DNA of 64,000 nucleotides from Streptomyces sp. TRM68416 (lineage in GTDB: Bacteria; Actinomycetota; Actinomycetes; Streptomycetales; Streptomycetaceae), in contig NZ_JACVWU010000010.1 of the NCBI RefSeq assembly GCF_014596915.1, positions 62,001 to 126,000 on the forward strand, in the 5' to 3' direction. The notes below the pieces were generated by a model. It made no database searches and was not told the origin of the DNA. It saw only the letters and a program-made list of their open reading frames with translations. A program made the translations under genes and the position numbers. Position 1 is the first letter of the stretch. The number at the start of each line of letters is the position of its first letter. Positions 22,711 through 31,049 of the stretch are shown here, piece by piece.

Positions 22711-23958
22711 TCACGCCCCCTCGCCACCCGCCTGCGCCTGCGCCTCCGCCTGCCGCCGGTCCAGCGCGGTCAGGGCGCGCTGGGCCATCGGCCGGCTGCG
22801 CACGAGCTCGGCCAGCGAGGTCGCCCCGCGGGTGATGTCGGTGAACGCCCGCCACGCGGGCCGGAACCCGGTCAGCGCCGCGTGGAACAGCCCGGGGCGC
22901 CGCTCGAACAAGGCCAGCATCCGCTTGCCGACGCTCATCTCCACGCCGAGCCCGGCCTTGACGGCGAACGCGTAGTTCAGGGCCTGGCGCCGGGCGTCCA
23001 CGGCGTCGTGCGCCTCGGCGATCCGTACCGCCCACTCCCCCGCGAGCCGCCCCGACCGCAGCGCGAACGAGATGCCCTCCCGGGTCCACGGCTCCAGCAG
23101 CCCCGCCGCGTCCCCGCACACCAGCACCCGGCCGCGCGACAGCGGCGAGTCCTCGGCCCGGCAGCGCGTCAGATGGCCGGAGGAGATGCTCGGCTCGAAC
23201 CCGGCGAGCCCGAGCCGCCCGATGAACTCCTCCAGATACCGCTTGGTGGCCGCGCCCTCGCCGCGCGCCGAGATCACCCCGACCGTCAGCGTGTCGCCCT
23301 TGGGGAACACCCAGCCGTAGCTGCCGGGCATCGGCCCCCAGTCGATGAGCACCCGCCCCTGCCAGTCCTCGGCGACGGTCTCCGGAACCGGGATCTCCGC
23401 CTCCAGGCCCAGGTCCACCTGGTCGACCTTGACCCCGACATGCGCTCCTATGCGGCTGGCGCTGCCGTCCGCGCCGACGACCGCCCGCGCGAGCAGCATT
23501 TCGCCGCCCTGGAGGACGACGGCGACCGTGCGCCGGTCGGGCACGGCCGAGCCGTGCTGCTCGACCCGCTGGACGGTGACGCCCGTACGCAGCTCGGCGC
23601 CCGCCTTCTGCGCGTGCTCGACGAGCTGCTGGTCGAACTCGGGCCGGTTGATCAGCCCGAACAGCATCTGCCGGGAGCGCCGGGTCCGGGTGAAACGGCC
23701 GTTGTGGGAGAAGGTGACCGCGTGCACCCGGTCCCGCAGGGGCAGTTCGAAGCCGGGCGGGAGGGAGTCGCGCGAGGGGCCGATGATGCCGCCGCCGCAG
23801 GTTTTGTACCGTGGCAGCTCGGCCTTCTCCAGCAACAGCACGCGCCGCCCGGTGACCGCCGCCGCATAAGCGGCCGAGGCCCCCGCGGGGCCCGCGCCGA
23901 CCACGACGACGTCCCACACCCGCTGCACGTCGTCCGCCGAAGAGTTCTCGCTGCTCAC
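22711..23958 (-). CDS. geranylgeranyl reductase family FAD oxidoreductase
   Basis: This 415-residue flavoprotein starts with a Rossmann fold WDVVVVGAGPAGASAAYAAA (GxGxxG at 21-26), followed by LLEKAELPRYKTCGGGIIGPSRDSLPPG, the diagnostic R-x-K-x-C-G-G-G region of geranylgeranyl reductases, and GDAAGLLEPWTREGISFALRSGRLA (second FAD motif). The family saturates isoprenoid chains, for example of menaquinone or polyprenyl lipids, at the membrane face. The GTG start is at 23958. It is divergent from the M20 peptidase gene and convergent with the oxidoreductase at 22681, suggesting a stand-alone gene. Confidence 0.9.
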   Translation of the reverse strand: MSSENSSADDVQRVWDVVVVGAGPAGASAAYAAAVTGRRVLLLEKAELPRYKTCGGGIIGPSRDSLPPGFELPLRDRVHAVTFSHNGRFTRTRRSRQMLFGLINRPEFDQQLVEHAQKAGAELRTGVTVQRVEQHGSAVPDRRTVAVVLQGGEMLLARAVVGADGSASRIGAHVGVKVDQVDLGLEAEIPVPETVAEDWQGRVLIDWGPMPGSYGWVFPKGDTLTVGVISARGEGAATKRYLEEFIGRLGLAGFEPSISSGHLTRCRAEDSPLSRGRVLVCGDAAGLLEPWTREGISFALRSGRLAGEWAVRIAEAHDAVDARRQALNYAFAVKAGLGVEMSVGKRMLALFERRPGLFHAALTGFRPAWRAFTDITRGATSLAELVRSRPMAQRALTALDRRQAEAQAQAGGEGA

Positions 23959-24091
23959 GATGGTCTACTGCTCCCGATCAAGCCGCTGCCGCACCTGTCT
24001 CCCGCATCCTACGGCGGACGTCGCCGCAGACCGCTGTGGGAGGATCAACGGCACTCACAGGTACAACGTCGCACCCACAAGGAGCGTGCCC

Positions 24092-25447
24092 ATGTCGTCG
24101 AATCCGGTCGCCGAGACCGTCGCCTCGCTGATGCCGAGGGCGAAGGCGGAGCTCACCGAGCTGGTGGCCTTCAAATCGGTGGCGGACTTCGACCAGTTCC
24201 CCCGGAGCGAGAGCGAGGGCGCCGCACGCTGGGTCGCGGACGCGCTCACCGCCGAGGGCTTCCAGGACGTGGCGCTGCTCGACACGCCGGACGGCACGCA
24301 GTCGGTCTACGGCTACCTCCCCGGGCCCGCGGGTGCCAGGACGGTGCTGCTCTACGCCCACTACGACGTGCAGCCGCCGTTGGACGAGTCCGCGTGGACG
24401 ACTCCGCCGTTCGAGCTGACCGAGCGGGATGGGCGCTGGTACGGGCGCGGGACCGCCGACTGCAAGGGCGGTGTGATCATGCATCTGCTGGCCCTGCGCG
24501 CGCTGAAGGCGAACGGCGGCGTGCCGGTGCACGTGAAGGTGATCGCGGAGGGCTCGGAGGAGCAGGGCACCGGCGGTCTGGAGCGGTACGCCGAGGCGCA
24601 CCCGGAGCTGCTGGAGGCGGACACGATCGTCATCGGCGACGCGGGCAACTTCCGCGTCGGCCTGCCGACGGTCACCTCGACGCTGCGCGGTATGACGATG
24701 GTCCGGGTGGAGGTCGACACGCTCGAAGGCAACCTGCACTCGGGGCAGTTCGGCGGCGCCGCGCCCGACGCGCTGGCCGCGCTGATCCGCGTACTGGACT
24801 CGCTGCGTGCCGAGGACGGTTCGACGACGGTGGACGGGCTCGCCCCGGAGTCGGCGTGGGACGGTCTGCAGTACTCGGAGGAGCAGTTCCGCAAGGATGC
24901 CAAGGTGCTGGAGGGCGTGGAGCTGATCGGCTCGGGCACGGTCGCCGACCGCATCTGGGCGCGTCCGGCTGTCACGGTCATCGGCATCGACTGCCCGCCG
25001 GTCGTCGGCGCCACCCCGTCCGTGCAGTCGAGCGCCCGCGCGCTGATCAGCCTGCGGGTGCCGCCGGGCGTGGACGCGGCCGAGGCGACCAAGCTGCTCC
25101 AGGCCCACCTGGAGGCCCACACGCCGTGGGGTGCGCGGGTGCGCTCCGAACAGGTCGGCCAGGGCCAGCCGTTCAGCGCCGACACGACCAGCCCGGCGTA
25201 CGCGGCGATGGCCGAGGCGATGGCGGTGGCCTACCCCGGCCAGGACATGCAGTACGCCGGCCAGGGCGGCTCCATCCCCCTGTGCAACACCCTCGCCGCC
25301 CTCTACCCGCACGCCGAGATCCTCCTGATCGGCCTGAGCGAGCCGGAGGCCCAGATCCACGCCGCCAACGAGAGCGTCTCCCCCGAGGAACTGGAGCGCC
25401 TCTCGGTCGCCGAGGCACTGTTCCTGCGCAATTACGCGGCGAACTGA
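24092..25447 (+). CDS. M20-family dipeptidase/peptidase
   Basis: This 451-residue cytosolic zinc metallopeptidase has metal ligands H90 (LLYAHYDVQ), D123 (GTADCKGG), the catalytic E156 and E157 (EGSEEQGT), and a late H in AQIHAANE. The middle third is the dimerisation lid typical of the carnosinase-like M20 subgroup. Such enzymes cleave dipeptides or N-blocked amino acids. AAGGAG (24079-24084) precedes the ATG by 7 nt, which decides this start over an in-frame GTG at 23960. It ends 25 nt before the kinase-like gene, which could be co-transcribed. Confidence 0.93.
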   Translation: MSSNPVAETVASLMPRAKAELTELVAFKSVADFDQFPRSESEGAARWVADALTAEGFQDVALLDTPDGTQSVYGYLPGPAGARTVLLYAHYDVQPPLDESAWTTPPFELTERDGRWYGRGTADCKGGVIMHLLALRALKANGGVPVHVKVIAEGSEEQGTGGLERYAEAHPELLEADTIVIGDAGNFRVGLPTVTSTLRGMTMVRVEVDTLEGNLHSGQFGGAAPDALAALIRVLDSLRAEDGSTTVDGLAPESAWDGLQYSEEQFRKDAKVLEGVELIGSGTVADRIWARPAVTVIGIDCPPVVGATPSVQSSARALISLRVPPGVDAAEATKLLQAHLEAHTPWGARVRSEQVGQGQPFSADTTSPAYAAMAEAMAVAYPGQDMQYAGQGGSIPLCNTLAALYPHAEILLIGLSEPEAQIHAANESVSPEELERLSVAEALFLRNYAAN

Positions 25448-25472
25448 GCGCCGTAGCACCGAGGATGGGGCG

Positions 25473-26534
25473 ATGACTCGCATCACGCGCCTCATGGCCC
25501 ACTCCGACGTCGCCACATCCCTCGCGCTCCTCGGCGACCGCGAACTCACGGAGGTGGTGGCGTCGGGCACACCGCTGGGCACCGGGATCGGCGGCCGTTC
25601 GGCACTGGTCGAGGTGGACGGCAGACGGGTGTTCGTGAAGCGGGTTCCCCTCACCGACGCCGAATTGCGTCCGGAGAACGTCCGCTCCACGGCGAACTTC
25701 CTCGGACTGCCGGCGTTCTTCCACTACGGCGTCGGCAGCCCGGGGTTCGGCGCCTGGCGGGAACTCGCCGTCCACACGATGACGACGAACTGGGTCCTGT
25801 CCGACCGCTTCTCGGGCTTCCCGCTGATGCACCACTGGCGGGTCCTGCCCGACGAACCGCAGCCGCTGCCGCCCGAACTGGCCGACGTGGAGGGGGCCGT
25901 GGCCTACTGGGGCGGCAGCCAGCAGGTGCGTGAGCGCATCGAGGGGCGGCGGACGGCTTCGGCGAGCCTGGTGCTGTTCCTGGAGTACGTGCCGTACACG
26001 GTGCACGACTGGTTCGACGCCCAACTGCGCACGCAGGACGGCGCGGAGGCGGCGTGCGCCCTGGTGGAACGGGAGCTCAAGGGGATCACGGACTTCCTCC
26101 GCGAGCACGAACTCCTGCATTTCGACGCCCACTTCGAGAACATCCTCACCGACGGCCGACAGCTCTACCTCGCCGACTACGGCCTCGCCCTGTCGGCCCG
26201 CTTCCCGCTCACCCCGGAAGAGCGCGTGTTCTTCGACCGGCACCGCGACTACGACGTCTGCTACACGGCCGCCCATCTGGTGAACTGGCTGGCCAAGGCC
26301 CTGTACGGGTACGACGCGCAGGAGCGTGAGGTCTTCGTGCGGGAGTGCGTCGGTGGTCGGCGGCCCGAGGGGATTCCGGGGGCCGCCGCCGACATCATCG
26401 TCCGGAACGCGCCCGTCGCCGCCGTCACGGGGGACTTCAACCGGCGCCTGGTGCAGGAGAGTCGGCTGACTCCGTATCCGTACGAGGAGCTGCGGAGGCT
26501 GGTTCAGGGGGCGGGAACGCCGGCCTCCAGGTAG
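25473..26534 (+). CDS. protein kinase-like phosphotransferase
   Basis: This 353-residue protein has a divergent kinase fold: a possible ATP-binding Lys in RVFVKRVPL (K56), the catalytic loop LHFDAHFENIL (residues 215-225, D218, N223), and LADYGLA (D235) in place of DFG. There is no transmembrane segment. It resembles small-molecule or protein kinases annotated broadly as protein kinase family in Streptomyces. The substrate is unknown. Its 3' end overlaps the convergent TmrB-Nudix gene by 31 bp, so the two cannot both be fully transcribed without antisense overlap. Confidence 0.75.
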   Translation: MTRITRLMAHSDVATSLALLGDRELTEVVASGTPLGTGIGGRSALVEVDGRRVFVKRVPLTDAELRPENVRSTANFLGLPAFFHYGVGSPGFGAWRELAVHTMTTNWVLSDRFSGFPLMHHWRVLPDEPQPLPPELADVEGAVAYWGGSQQVRERIEGRRTASASLVLFLEYVPYTVHDWFDAQLRTQDGAEAACALVERELKGITDFLREHELLHFDAHFENILTDGRQLYLADYGLALSARFPLTPEERVFFDRHRDYDVCYTAAHLVNWLAKALYGYDAQEREVFVRECVGGRRPEGIPGAAADIIVRNAPVAAVTGDFNRRLVQESRLTPYPYEELRRLVQGAGTPASR

Positions 26535-27541
26535 AGCGCGGCCCCGCGTTCGCGTGCGCGCAGGGCCCAGCGCAGGCGTGCGTAGCGGACGGGGGGCAGC
26601 AGGTCGGCCGCCTCCTCCTCGGTGACGAAGCGCCAGTCGCGCAGTTCGGCGCCGGGCAGCAGCAGGCGTGCGGCCTCGGCGGAGTCCAGGCGGCCGCCGT
26701 CGAAGAGGAGGCGCAGGCCGCCGTAGCCCGGGGGTGACGGCTGTTCCCAGTCGATGACGAGCAGCCGCGGTACGTCGTCCAGCCGCAGGCCGGTCTCCTC
26801 GGCGACCTCGCGCATGCCCGCGCGCGCCGGGGCCTCTCCGGGTTCGACGACGCCGCCGGGGAACTCCCAGCCGGCCTTGTAGGTGGGGTCGACGAGCAGC
26901 ACCCGGTCGTGTTCGTCGAAGAGCAGCACCCCGGCGGCGAGCGTCTCGGAGGTGGGCTCGGCCGTCTGCACGATGTCGCAGGCGGGTACGGCGCCGGAGG
27001 CGACGGCCTCGGCGATGCGGGCGGCGGTCTCGTACGGGGTGAGGGTGCCGTTGTCGACGGGATGGGCGTCGGCGGTGAGCCAGTCGGCCAGGGCGGTGCG
27101 GTAGGACTCGATACGGTCGAACGCCCCCTGCGGGGTGTGGGGTTCGCCGTCGGGGACGTCGGGGGCCTCCCGGTGGGTTATTCGCTCCCGCAGGATCGTT
27201 TCAGCCGGGGTCAGCAGGATGTGTCGTACGGTGATCCGGCGCGCGGCCAGGCCGCCGAAGATCTCGTCGCGGTACTCCTGGCGCAGCAGGGTCATGGGGA
27301 CGACCAGCGTCCCGCCGAGCTCGGCGAGCAGGGCGGCCGCCGTGTCGATCACCAGTCGTCGCCAGATCGGCAGGTCCTGGAGGTCGCCGACCTCGGCAAG
27401 GTGCTTGGGCGGGAGCAGCTGGGTCAGTGCTCCGCCGATGACCTCGGGGTCGAAGAGCGTGCTGTTCGGAATCAGTTCGATCAGTTCGCGTGCAGCGGTG
27501 GTCTTCCCCGCACCGAAAGCCCCGTTGATCCAAACGATCAC
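26504..27541 (-). CDS. TmrB-like P-loop NTPase fused to a Nudix hydrolase
   Basis: This 345-residue protein joins two enzymes. Residues 1-190 match TmrB, the ATP-binding tunicamycin resistance protein: IVWINGAFGAGKTT (P-loop 7-14), DPEVIGGALTQLLPP, WRRLVIDTAAAL, LVVPMTLLRQEY. Residues 200-345 form a Nudix domain, with the Nudix box GGVVEPGEAPARAGMREVAEETGL at about 229-252. The GTG at 27541 (MIVWING) matches TmrB-family starts and has AGGGGGAG upstream. TmrB binds tunicamycin; Nudix enzymes clear nucleoside diphosphate compounds. Tunicamycin is a UDP-sugar analogue, so a combined role in nucleotide-sugar or nucleoside-antibiotic handling is an inference. Confidence 0.85.
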   Translation of the reverse strand: MIVWINGAFGAGKTTAARELIELIPNSTLFDPEVIGGALTQLLPPKHLAEVGDLQDLPIWRRLVIDTAAALLAELGGTLVVPMTLLRQEYRDEIFGGLAARRITVRHILLTPAETILRERITHREAPDVPDGEPHTPQGAFDRIESYRTALADWLTADAHPVDNGTLTPYETAARIAEAVASGAVPACDIVQTAEPTSETLAAGVLLFDEHDRVLLVDPTYKAGWEFPGGVVEPGEAPARAGMREVAEETGLRLDDVPRLLVIDWEQPSPPGYGGLRLLFDGGRLDSAEAARLLLPGAELRDWRFVTEEEAADLLPPVRYARLRWALRARERGAALYLEAGVPAP

Positions 27542-27677
27542 AGACTCCCCCTCTTCTCTTGGCCCCCTGTGGCTTGCCCGCTCCACCCTGCCACGGAAAC
27601 CAGCCCCTGCTGGGGGCGCACAAACGGGTGCGCCGGGGCCCAAGGGAGCAGGAGCCCCGGCGTCGTACCCGGAACCG

Positions 27678-27766
27678 CCGACGGCGTCAGCCGACCCGAC
27701 CGGCCGTGTCAGCGGCTTTGCCCGGCCGTATCAGCCGTTCAACCCGGCCGCATTCAGCCGTTCTGC
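27678..27766. repeat. degenerate 22-bp tandem repeat, four copies
   Basis: Units at 27678-27699, 27700-27721, 27722-27743 and 27744-27766 share CCGGCCGnnTCAGCCGnn. The last copy overlaps the 3' end of the small secreted peptide gene (stop at 27754-27756). The first copy is the most diverged. Their position between two minus-strand genes might be a remnant of a terminator or of a longer coding end. The rest of the 27542-27677 gap shows nothing recognisable. Confidence 0.5.
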
Positions 27767-27945
27767 CCGAGGGCGTTGTCGTCGATGGCCAGGCTGTCGC
27801 TGGAGACGGTCTTGTCGAGGGCGCTGAGGGTGTCCTTCACGTCGAGGTCCTTCAGCTCCTCCCCCAGCGAGTGGGAGGGAGTGATCGCCGCGACGACGAA
27901 TCCGGTGGCCAGGGAGGCGATGGCGAGCATGCTGCGCTTCTTCAT
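27754..27945 (-). CDS. small secreted peptide, unknown function
   Basis: This 63-residue product begins with a Sec-type signal (MKKRSMLAIASLATGFVVAAITPSHS, cleavage likely after residue 26) and leaves a mature acidic peptide of about 37 residues (LGEELKDLDVKDTLSALDKTVSSDSLAIDDNALGQNG) with no cysteine. I recognise the general type from Streptomyces hypothetical proteins but know no function. There is no obvious ribosome site. Coding potential rests on the convincing signal peptide. Confidence 0.65.
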   Translation of the reverse strand: MKKRSMLAIASLATGFVVAAITPSHSLGEELKDLDVKDTLSALDKTVSSDSLAIDDNALGQNG

Positions 27946-28048
27946 GGCCGGTTCAACTGCCCGACGCGGGGAAGGTCACGGGGCCGGCTCGGAGACGTAC
28001 CCTCCGCAGCCGGCCGAATGAACGTTCCTGCGAAGTCGCGTCGGGCCG

Positions 28049-29005
28049 TCAGACCCTCAGCCCCGTCGCCGACCCCGTCCGCCGCGTCAGGGCCGCCGCT
28101 GCCGCACCCACCAGACCCGCGTCCGTGCCCATCTGGGCCGGCATCACGGCCAGGCGCTGGACGAAGGAGAGCGTGGCGTAGTCGCCGAGTGCCTTGCGCA
28201 GCGGGGCGAACAGCACCTCGCCCGCCTTGCCGACCCCGCCCCCGACGACGGCGATGTCGATCTCGACGAGGGTGGCGGTGGCCGCGATACCGGCGGCCAG
28301 AGCCTGCGCCGCGCGCTCGAAGGAAGCCACCGCGACCGGATCGCCGGCGCGCGCCGCGGCGGCCACCGCCGCGGCGGAGGTGTCGCCGTCGGGACCGGGC
28401 CGCCAGCCGTTGTCCAGGGCGCGGCGGGCGATGTTGGGGCCGCTCGCGATGCGCTCGACGCAGCCGCGCGCGCCGCAGGGGCAAGGGTCGCCGTCGAGGT
28501 CGACGCTGATGTGACCGATGTGGCCCGCGTTGCCGGTCGGGCCGGGGTGCAGCCGGCCGTTGAGGACCAGACCGCCGCCGACGCCCGTGGAGACCACCAT
28601 GCACAGTGCGTTGTCGTGACCGCGGGCGGCCCCCTGCCAGTGCTCGGCGGCCGTGATGGCCACCCCGTCGCCGATCAGCTCGACCGGCAGCCCGCCCACC
28701 GCCTCCCGGACCCGCCGGACCAACGGGAACTCGCGCCAGCCGGGGACGTTCACCGGGCTCACGGTGCCCGCGGAGGCGTCCACCGGCCCCGCGCTTCCGA
28801 TGCCGAGGGCCGCGACCCGCATCCACAGCGGGGAGGCGGTCAGCTCGCCGAGCACGGCCTGGACGGCGTCCATCACGCACTCACCGCCCTCCCGCGCCGG
28901 CGTCGGGCGCTGCGCCCGCACCAGGATCCGGCCATGGCCGTCCACCAGCCCTCCGGCGATCTTTGTTCCGCCGATGTCGAGCGCGGCCACGAGGTCGGTG
29001 TGCAT
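28049..29005 (-). CDS. ROK-family sugar kinase (glucokinase-like)
   Basis: This 318-residue ROK kinase has the phosphate loop AALDIGGTKIAGGLVDGHGRIL, the sugar-binding NVPGW and TGVGGGLVLNGRLHPG, the ROK signature ending in GNAGHIGHISVD, and the zinc motif CPCGARGCVE. It phosphorylates a hexose (glucose or a relative) in the cytosol. No HTH is attached, so it is an enzyme, not a repressor. It is divergent from a LacI regulator with a palindromic operator between them (29103-29114), so the pair probably forms a small sugar-responsive unit. Confidence 0.92.
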   Translation of the reverse strand: MHTDLVAALDIGGTKIAGGLVDGHGRILVRAQRPTPAREGGECVMDAVQAVLGELTASPLWMRVAALGIGSAGPVDASAGTVSPVNVPGWREFPLVRRVREAVGGLPVELIGDGVAITAAEHWQGAARGHDNALCMVVSTGVGGGLVLNGRLHPGPTGNAGHIGHISVDLDGDPCPCGARGCVERIASGPNIARRALDNGWRPGPDGDTSAAAVAAAARAGDPVAVASFERAAQALAAGIAATATLVEIDIAVVGGGVGKAGEVLFAPLRKALGDYATLSFVQRLAVMPAQMGTDAGLVGAAAAALTRRTGSATGLRV

Positions 29006-29102
29006 CAGAGTCAGGTCTCCCGGTCAACCATGAGGAAAGGGTGGGCCGGTCTCGCGGTGGGGCGCAGGCCGGAGAGTGCGGTGGACAGTGTCTCCCGGAT
29101 CT

Positions 29103-29114
29103 GACAACGTTGTC
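29103..29114. promoter_or_regulatory. LacI-type operator in the ROK-LacI divergon
   Basis: GACAACGTTGTC is a perfect 12-bp palindrome with the central CG typical of LacI-family operators. A -10-like TATGCT follows at 29122-29127 for the LacI direction, so bound repressor would overlap that promoter. It lies 98 bp from the ROK kinase start and 84 bp from the LacI start, suited to control of both. Confidence 0.65.
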
Positions 29115-29197
29115 CAGGCTCTATGCTCGACGCCACATCCTCATACAAAGCACGAATCGACGCATCCCCCCGCCGACGACAGGACAGGACTCGTATC

Positions 29198-30247
29198 GTG
29201 GCCGACACCATCCGCCGGGCAGACCGCACCCCCGCGACCCGCTACGGCAATCGGCCGACGATGAAGGACGTCGCCGCGCGTGCGGGAGTCGGTCTGAAGA
29301 CGGTCTCGCGCGTGGTCAACGGCGAGCCCGGGGTCACCCCGGAGACGGAGCGCCGCGTCCAGGAGGCCATCGACGCCCTGGGCTTCCGCCGCAACGACAG
29401 CGCCCGGGTGCTGCGCAAGGGCCGCACCGCCAGCATCGGCCTGGTCCTCGAGGACCTCGCGGACCCGTTCTACGGCCCGCTGAGCCGCGCGGTCGAGGAG
29501 GTGGCCCGCGCGCACGGAGCGCTGCTGATCAACGGCTCCAGCGCCGAGGACCCCGACCGCGAGCAGGAGCTGGCGCTGGCGCTGTGCGCGCGCCGGGTGG
29601 ACGGACTGGTGGTGATCCCGGCCGGCGACGACCACCGCTACCTGGAGCCCGAGATACGGGCGGGCGTCGCCACCGTGTTCGTGGACCGGCCGGCCGGGAT
29701 GATCGACGCCGACGTGGTCCTGTCGGACAACTACGGCGGCGCCCGTGACGGGGTCGCCCACCTCATCGCGCACGGGCACCGCCGGATCGGCTTCATCGGC
29801 GACATGCCTCGCATCCACACCGCGGCCGAGCGTCTGCGCGGCTACCGGGCGGCCATGGAGGACGCGGGCATACCGGTGGAGGACTCCTGGATGTCTCTGG
29901 GCGCCACCAGCCCCGACCGGGTGCGCCGCGCGGCCGAGGAGATGCTGTCCGGCCCCGCTCCGGTCACCGCGGTCTTCACGGGCAACAACCGCGTCACGGT
30001 CACCGTGATCCGCGTCCTGGCCGAGCAGACCCGTCGCGTGGCCCTGGTCGGCTTCGACGACCTCGAACTGGCCGATCTGCTCCAGCCGGGCGTCACCGTG
30101 GTCGCGCAGGACGCGGCCGCCCTCGGCCGTACCGCCGCCGAGCGCCTGTTCCGCCAGTTGGACGGCAGCCTCGTCACCCCGGAGCGCATCGAGCTGCCCA
30201 CCCGGCTGATCACCCGCGGCTCGGGCGAGCTGCCGCCGGCGGACTGA
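29198..30247 (+). CDS. LacI-family transcriptional repressor
   Basis: This 349-residue repressor has the LacI HTH PTMKDVAARAGVGLKTVSRVVNGEPGVTPETERRVQEAIDALGFRRNDSARVLR (residues 20-75), followed by a periplasmic-binding-protein-like effector domain (SIGLVLEDLADPFYGPL, DGLVVIPAGDDHRYL, RIGFIGDMP, ALVGFDDLELADLLQPGVT). I chose the GTG at 29198 (MADTIRRADRTP). An ATG at 29123 lies in the promoter region. It probably binds the palindrome at 29103-29114 and regulates the divergent ROK kinase in response to a sugar. Confidence 0.92.
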   Translation: MADTIRRADRTPATRYGNRPTMKDVAARAGVGLKTVSRVVNGEPGVTPETERRVQEAIDALGFRRNDSARVLRKGRTASIGLVLEDLADPFYGPLSRAVEEVARAHGALLINGSSAEDPDREQELALALCARRVDGLVVIPAGDDHRYLEPEIRAGVATVFVDRPAGMIDADVVLSDNYGGARDGVAHLIAHGHRRIGFIGDMPRIHTAAERLRGYRAAMEDAGIPVEDSWMSLGATSPDRVRRAAEEMLSGPAPVTAVFTGNNRVTVTVIRVLAEQTRRVALVGFDDLELADLLQPGVTVVAQDAAALGRTAAERLFRQLDGSLVTPERIELPTRLITRGSGELPPAD

Positions 30248-30254
30248 GCCGCCC

Positions 30255-31049
30255 GTGCGGGAGCTCACCCTGGAGGCGCTGGGTCTGGCCGAGGCGCCGC
30301 GCGATCATCCGTTGCTCTACCCGGGCGCCTGGCCCGCGGACTCCGGACTGCTGGACGGCGACCGCCTGTTGCCGCTGGACCGGCTGACCCACCCGGAGCG
30401 CACGCCGGTGCTCGCCGTCGGCTCCAACGCCTCACCCGGCCAACTGCGCCACAAGATGACCGAGTTCGGCATCTCCACGCCCATCCCGATGGTCAAGGCA
30501 CGCGTCACGGGCATCGGCATCGGCGTCTCGGCGCATGTGAGCCGGATGGGATACATCTCCGCGTCCCCGTACGACGCGCCCGCCGCCGTACGGGAGTTGT
30601 ACGTCATCTGGCTCGACGCCGAGCAGCTCGCCGTGGTCGACGCCAGCGAGGGCGTGCCGGTGCCCACCGGCAACTACGACCGCGTCTGGCTGCCCGGCCC
30701 CGAGGTGCGCGTCGACCTGGCGGACGGCACGGTACTGCCGGGTGCCTTCGCCTACGTCAACCGCCACGGCGTCCTGCACGACGGCACCTCGGCGCCGCGC
30801 GACCACCCGGGCCAGCGGGCGCTGCTCACCGAACTCCTGCTGGAGTCGGCGGCGTTGCGGGAGCTGTTCGGCGTGACCCCGGAGGAGTTCTGTGCGCGGG
30901 CGCGCGCCGACCGGCGGCTGTGCGAGCGGGGGACCCGGCTGCTGGCGGAGGAGAAGCTGGTGACGGCGTCCGGTCTGGAGCGGTTCGTGGCCGCTCAGCA
31001 GACCGGCAGTCCGGGCACGGGCCCGTCGTTGTCGCCGCCCTTGATGTAG
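30255..31049 (+). CDS. conserved protein with gamma-glutamylcyclotransferase-like motif
   Basis: This 264-residue cytosolic protein reads TPVLAVGSNASPGQLRHKM near residue 50, reminiscent of the YGSN phosphate-like loop of the gamma-glutamylcyclotransferase (BtrG/cyclotransferase) fold, and RMGYISASPYDAPAAVRELYVIWLDAEQLAVVDASEG in the middle. No confident family is known to me. The GTG start lies 7 nt after the LacI stop, so the two are probably co-transcribed. Its 3' end overlaps the convergent Ser/Thr kinase gene by 55 bp. Confidence 0.65.
   Translation: MRELTLEALGLAEAPRDHPLLYPGAWPADSGLLDGDRLLPLDRLTHPERTPVLAVGSNASPGQLRHKMTEFGISTPIPMVKARVTGIGIGVSAHVSRMGYISASPYDAPAAVRELYVIWLDAEQLAVVDASEGVPVPTGNYDRVWLPGPEVRVDLADGTVLPGAFAYVNRHGVLHDGTSAPRDHPGQRALLTELLLESAALRELFGVTPEEFCARARADRRLCERGTRLLAEEKLVTASGLERFVAAQQTGSPGTGPSLSPPLM

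Noticed and set aside
21976..25476. open plus-strand frame of about 1166 codons across several genes
   Set aside because: It runs through the operator array, the oxidoreductase, the opposite strand of the FAD reductase and the M20 gene in the wrong frame; the product is low-complexity.
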